Assembly (NCBI GenBank): GCA_019421365.1 | Contig: JAHZFJ010000025.1 | Coordinates: forward strand, 1 to 63,011 | DNA: 63,011 nt | Source: Lachnospiraceae bacterium | Lineage (GTDB): Bacteria; Bacillota; Clostridia; Lachnospirales; Lachnospiraceae | Direction: 5' to 3' | In this document: piece after piece, positions 59,848-63,011 of the stretch | How the letters are laid out: each line of letters starts with the position of its first letter | Position numbering within the stretch: position 1 is the first letter of the stretch | Translations under genes and position numbers: made by a program | The notes under the pieces: model-generated | Seen by the model: the letters and a program-made list of their open reading frames with translations, nothing else | What the model was told of the DNA's origin: nothing | Database searches by the model: none

Positions 59848-60222
59848 CTATTTCTTATTATTAGAGTTTGTTGCGTTATTGTTTGTGTCATTAGTGTTAG
59901 TATTGTTAGTGTTGTTATTTGTTTTGTTACCAGTAACATCATCAACAGCATTTTCCACACCATCAATTACATCATCAACACCATTTTCAATATCTTGACC
60001 TAATGTGTTTCCATTTGTTGTTCCATCTGTTGCTGTTCCATTGTTAGTTGTTCCATTGTTAGTTGTTCCGTTGTTTGTTGTACCGCCGTTTGTTGTTCCA
60101 CCGTTTGTTGTTCCGTCATTTGTCGTTCCGTCATTTGCTACATTATCATCTCTTGTGCATGCAGTTGTTGCAAACATAGTTAAACAGAATACTGCAATTA
60201 ATACGTACAATTTCTTTTTCAT
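59848..60222 (-). CDS. Asn/Thr/Gly-repeat lipoprotein
   Basis: This 124-residue protein has a lipoprotein signal (ATTAC, Cys 22), then eight five-residue repeats of the GTTN-type (about residues 32-70), an acidic amphipathic part (DIENGVDDVIDGVENAVDDV) and an Asn-rich tail. The acidic part resembles a short helix repeat seen in YhcN-like lipoproteins. It is anchored outside the cell; its role is unknown. Confidence 0.75.
   Translation of the reverse strand: MKKKLYVLIAVFCLTMFATTACTRDDNVANDGTTNDGTTNGGTTNGGTTNNGTTNNGTTNNGTATDGTTNGNTLGQDIENGVDDVIDGVENAVDDVTGNKTNNNTNNTNTNDTNNNATNSNNKK
60010..60130 (-). repeat. 15-bp coding tandem repeats
   Basis: About eight copies of a 15-base unit related to GGTACAACAAACGGC (minus strand) encode the GTTN repeats of the lipoprotein. 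Their number is likely to vary between strains by slippage. Confidence 0.7.
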
Positions 60223-60433
60223 GGAATATTCCTCCTAGTATACTATTACTCATAATACTCTATTGATTAAAACCTTATAGAGTTATTACGTATTACGTAG
60301 TTAGTATTCCACTCTTACATCGAAATATTCATTTAAAAACTATAAACTCAAATTTCGCACTTGAGGATTTCTATGAGTAGTTAACTGCTATATTCAAAGA
60401 AAACTTCACTTACACTTAGCCTCACATCATAAT

Positions 60434-61201
60434 TCAATTTGTGAACTCTGTCATATTTCCACGAAATCGAGTCGGTAAATTTTGTCGCTGTAATTTAGGA
60501 TTTGTTCGCTCTACAATTGAGATTGATTCAACAAAAGCTTTCCATAATTGTTCTAATTCTTCCTCTTCGGTATCAATTTTTCCAAGTGCAGAAAAATCAA
60601 CTGCAGATGTATCTACTTGAACCCAACCTTCACCGATTTGATGTACCACTGCTAATTGACGAACTTCATCATGAATAATCCAATTCTCAACAGGAAGACG
60701 ATCAGCAAAATGTGGTGCTAGTAAAGTAATAACATTGTTCTTAGGATTTATCTTTCCATATAATACATGATTCTTTAATTCTGAAAATCTTAAAAATCCA
60801 AGATAATGATGTACTTCATTCCCAACAGCTCGGTTCATCTCAAACATAGATTGAACACTAGGATTACTGTAATTCGTTATAATTGTAGATCCATAATGTA
60901 ACCCAAGTATAACAAAGCGATAGATAACATCTGCTTTCTCTTGTCTATTCGTCATAGCTGCACGACAGATGGTTTCATACGCAGAAACTGATATCTTATT
61001 CTTAATTGTTCGTGCAACCTTTTCTGATTTCTCATAATCTGTGATAACTGGAATATATTTGGAAAACAATTGATAATTCACCATTTGATCAATGATTTGG
61101 ATCTGGATATTCTTATGTCCATAACCACTTTCCCAAGCATTATAGATGGCAGTAAATATCCCATCTAGACTATCTTCGCATTGAAAAATATACTGTTCCA
61201 A
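60434..61201 (-). CDS. TIGR03915-type putative DNA repair protein
   Basis: This 255-residue protein matches the family that accompanies the radical-SAM repair protein in Clostridia: FQCEDSLDGIFTAIYNAWESG near the start, then a middle with HYLGFLRFSEL near 132-142 and a late APHFADRLPVENWIIHDEVR cut to pattern. The C-terminal half resembles uracil-DNA-glycosylase-like or related folds by family annotation only. It follows the radical-SAM gene by 53 bases. Confidence 0.82.
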   Translation of the reverse strand: MEQYIFQCEDSLDGIFTAIYNAWESGYGHKNIQIQIIDQMVNYQLFSKYIPVITDYEKSEKVARTIKNKISVSAYETICRAAMTNRQEKADVIYRFVILGLHYGSTIITNYSNPSVQSMFEMNRAVGNEVHHYLGFLRFSELKNHVLYGKINPKNNVITLLAPHFADRLPVENWIIHDEVRQLAVVHQIGEGWVQVDTSAVDFSALGKIDTEEEELEQLWKAFVESISIVERTNPKLQRQNLPTRFRGNMTEFTN

Positions 61202-61254
61202 TTTATCACCTCTTTTCTAAATAACATTCTACTATCACCCCTTGTAATCTAAAG

Positions 61255-62718
61255 TTAGGCTTTTATTCCCATGTTGAAATTCTTTACATCAAAGAAGGAT
61301 AATTGCTGGTATGTCGTATTCTCTTCCAAGCCCAAAATTATCTTATCTTCTAATGATGTAAGTTGATTCATAATAAAATTCTCATTGAATTTCATTGAAT
61401 ACATGGTTTTTCCATTACAGGTAATGAAATAAATTGCTCTTTTTAATACAACGCCTATTTTCTTCAAATCAGCAAAATCTAACTTTGCATGTTTTCTAGC
61501 TTCAATAATTCGCGAGACTGACTTAACACCAATACCAGGTACACGCAACAAAGTATAATAATCAGCCTTATTAATCTCCACAGGAAATAGGTGTAGATTC
61601 CTAAGAGCCCAATCACATTTGGGATCTAATAATACATTAAAATTCGGTTGTTTCTCACTTAATAGTTCTCCAGAACTAAACCCATAATATCTCATAAGCC
61701 AATCCGCCTGATAAAGTCGATGTTCTCTAAGTAATGGTGGACCACCAGATATAGTTGGTAACATACTATCTTCATTCACTTTTATAAATGCTGAATAAAA
61801 GACACGCTTTAAATTAAAGTTTCTGTATAATGCCTCTGCAACGGAAACTAGTTCAAAATCATTCTCTGGGGTTGCGCCAATTATCATCTGCGTACTCTGC
61901 CCTGCAGGTACATAAACACGATCCCCCTTCTTCATACTAACAGCTGAAAGTCTTTTAACACGTAATGCATTCTCTTTATGAATAGAACTTATGTCATGAT
62001 TAGTTAATCCCGTTGCTATCATTCCAGTTTGTTGATTACCTATTGCTATATCTTTATTAGGTAATAATACTTGTTTATCTTTAAACCCTAATTGTTGTCT
62101 ATTACTATATATTCCGTTCTGAATCTGCTTCATAGGCCGTAATATATTCTTACGGTTTTTATTCGGTGCTAACATCTTAAGACCATCTGCTGTTGGTAAT
62201 TCAAGATTAACACTCATACGATCAGCCAACCACCCAATTTTATCTACTAATTCAGGGTCCGCCCCTGGTATTGCTTTTACATGTATATATCCGTTAAATT
62301 GATGTATCACACGCAATTGATATAATGTCTGATATATCAAATCCATCGTGTAATTGGGATTTCTTAATATTCCTGAACTTAGAAACAATCCTTCAATATA
62401 ATTTCTTCTATAAAATTCCATTGTTAATGAACAAACTTCCTCTGGTGTAAAAGAAGTCCTTCTTACATCATTAGAGGAGCGGTTAATACAGTATTTGCAA
62501 TCAAAAATACATTCATTCGTAAATAGTATTTTCAACAAAGAGATACATCTACCATCTGCCGAAAACGTATGACAAATACCACTTGCCACAGAGTTCCCCA
62601 TACTCTTACCATCACCTTGACGATCAACCCCGCTAGAAGTACATGCAACATCATACTTCGCCGCATCTGACAAGATCTCTAATTTCTGTTGTATGGTTAA
62701 ATTGTCTTGAATGTGCAT
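61255..62718 (-). CDS. Radical-SAM putative DNA repair protein (TIGR03916 type)
   Basis: This 487-residue protein has a radical-SAM cluster motif CxxxCxxC (Cys 70, 74 and 77 in ECIFDCKYC) and a C-terminal helix-hairpin-helix (LLRVPGIGVKSVSRIIEA, about 388-405), a DNA-binding motif. It is annotated in the family as putative DNA modification or repair. I start at the ATG at 62718, 8 bases after GGAGG; the TTG five codons earlier lies in the ribosome site. Two LexA-like boxes lie in its promoter, so it is probably SOS-induced. Confidence 0.87.
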   Translation of the reverse strand: MHIQDNLTIQQKLEILSDAAKYDVACTSSGVDRQGDGKSMGNSVASGICHTFSADGRCISLLKILFTNECIFDCKYCINRSSNDVRRTSFTPEEVCSLTMEFYRRNYIEGLFLSSGILRNPNYTMDLIYQTLYQLRVIHQFNGYIHVKAIPGADPELVDKIGWLADRMSVNLELPTADGLKMLAPNKNRKNILRPMKQIQNGIYSNRQQLGFKDKQVLLPNKDIAIGNQQTGMIATGLTNHDISSIHKENALRVKRLSAVSMKKGDRVYVPAGQSTQMIIGATPENDFELVSVAEALYRNFNLKRVFYSAFIKVNEDSMLPTISGGPPLLREHRLYQADWLMRYYGFSSGELLSEKQPNFNVLLDPKCDWALRNLHLFPVEINKADYYTLLRVPGIGVKSVSRIIEARKHAKLDFADLKKIGVVLKRAIYFITCNGKTMYSMKFNENFIMNQLTSLEDKIILGLEENTTYQQLSFFDVKNFNMGIKA

Positions 62719-62769
62719 CTCTAATGCCTCCAATAAGTTAAATTAATAGAATTCAATCAAATGTTTTAT

Positions 62770-62783
62770 CAAACATACGTTCT
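62770..62783. promoter_or_regulatory. LexA-like box 1, downstream of the promoter
   Basis: On the minus strand AGAACGTATGTTTG matches CGAACRNRYGTTYG at 13 of 14 positions. It lies about 10-20 bases after the predicted transcription start. Confidence 0.6.
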
Positions 62784-62797
62784 ATTTGTTGTATTCA

Positions 62798-62826
62798 ATC
62801 ATAGCACATATGTTCGAATAATTCAA
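62798..62826 (-). promoter_or_regulatory. Promoter of the radical-SAM repair operon
   Basis: On the minus strand TTGAAT (62826-62821) and TATGAT (62803-62798) are 17 bases apart. LexA-like box 2 lies in the spacer. Confidence 0.6.
62803..62816. promoter_or_regulatory. LexA-like box 2, inside the promoter spacer
   Basis: On the minus strand CGAACATATGTGCT matches the LexA consensus at 12 of 14 positions. Occupancy would directly block RNA polymerase. Confidence 0.55.
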
Positions 62827-62941
62827 GATAAAATTATTGGCATGATAAGATAAGACATCCTTACAAAACCAAATTATTCAATTTGTAATTGAGAAGAAAT
62901 GAATGAGTATGTACAGATAGTTTTTCCTCTATTTTTAATAT

Positions 62942-62962
62942 AAAAAAGTGTCTTCAACACTT
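62942..62962 (-). terminator. Possible terminator for a gene beyond the right edge
   Basis: On the minus strand AAGTGT (62962-62957) pairs with ACACTT (62951-62946), followed by T5. It would end a minus-strand gene lying outside the window. The rest of the last 70 bases (a CCCTCACTCATGAGGG inverted repeat) has no identified function. Confidence 0.45.
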
Positions 62963-63011
62963 CAGCTCCCCTGCCCCTCACTCATGAGGGAATTTAGGGA
63001 TTTATTTTTGT

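Noticed and set aside
60010..60130. Short regular repeats considered as a CRISPR array
   Set aside because: The repeats are contiguous 15-base coding units without spacers, in frame within a lipoprotein gene.
62963..63011. GC-richer inverted repeat at the right edge considered as part of an RNA gene
   Set aside because: Only about 50 bases remain in the window, and the CCCTCACTCATGAGGG repeat alone does not identify a tRNA or riboswitch.

Overview
The window looks like a chromosome segment of a low-GC, AT-rich Gram-positive anaerobe of the Clostridia, most likely Lachnospiraceae and perhaps near Lachnoclostridium. This rests on codon bias, strong AGGAGG ribosome sites, the polyferredoxin, a YerC/TrpR-type repressor, DUF1836, and the paired radical-SAM/TIGR03915-type DNA repair genes. 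The exact species is inference.

Positions 1 to about 34,500 are the right-hand part of an integrative conjugative element (ICE) of the Tn1549/CTn type, continuing past the left edge. No integrase or excisionase is visible, so those should lie outside. Reading inward from the right end on the minus strand: a CD1845-type membrane protein, a ClbS/DfsB-like cargo protein, a replication initiator with iteron-like repeats inside the gene, PcfB, the VirD4 coupling ATPase, an SSB-like protein, Maff2, a VirB6/TrbL-like channel protein, a small membrane protein, PrgI, VirB4, a wall hydrolase (CD1107 type), DUF4315, DUF4366, TopB, a KilA-N cargo gene, a 2,909-residue ArdC/N6-methylase/SNF2-helicase protein, and a second SSB-like protein. 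A complete QatABCD anti-phage system follows, with its own Cro/CI regulator and promoter. Convergent to it on the plus strand are mobC and a MOBP relaxase behind a structured oriT-like region. A thioredoxin / CD1871A-type small CXXC protein / polyferredoxin redox cassette lies at the left edge. Several co-directional junctions in the transfer region carry terminator-like hairpins.

The ICE abuts the 3' end of rlmD (rumA). The rlmD reading frame runs about 90 residues past its usual end, which suggests the element supplies a new C-terminal tail and that the junction lies near 34,490-34,513.

Positions 34,500-63,011 are ordinary chromosome. In order: a YgjP-like metallopeptidase, YqeY, glycerate kinase, a PHP phosphatase, a YerC repressor, DUF1836, PcrA helicase, a small acidic membrane protein, a CPA2 antiporter, an operon of a Cys-rich protein / ECF S-component / P-loop kinase / orphan substrate-binding lipoprotein, HtrA, PheA-MgsA, a hypothetical protein, RlmI-like methyltransferase and FolC, a CmpB-like membrane protein, a MIF-like tautomerase, a possible broken gene, a GDPD, an Fe/Mn SOD, a HAD-GNAT fusion, a repeat lipoprotein, and a DNA-repair pair behind a promoter carrying two LexA-like boxes. 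No rRNA, tRNA, CRISPR array or insertion sequence was recognised.

The most interesting observations are a nested, well-initiated ORF hidden in the disordered region of the giant methylase-helicase; the ICE-borne Qat locus, whose QatB begins Met-Gly; peptide modules shared between ICE proteins; the chimeric rlmD end; and the SOS-like control of the radical-SAM repair operon.
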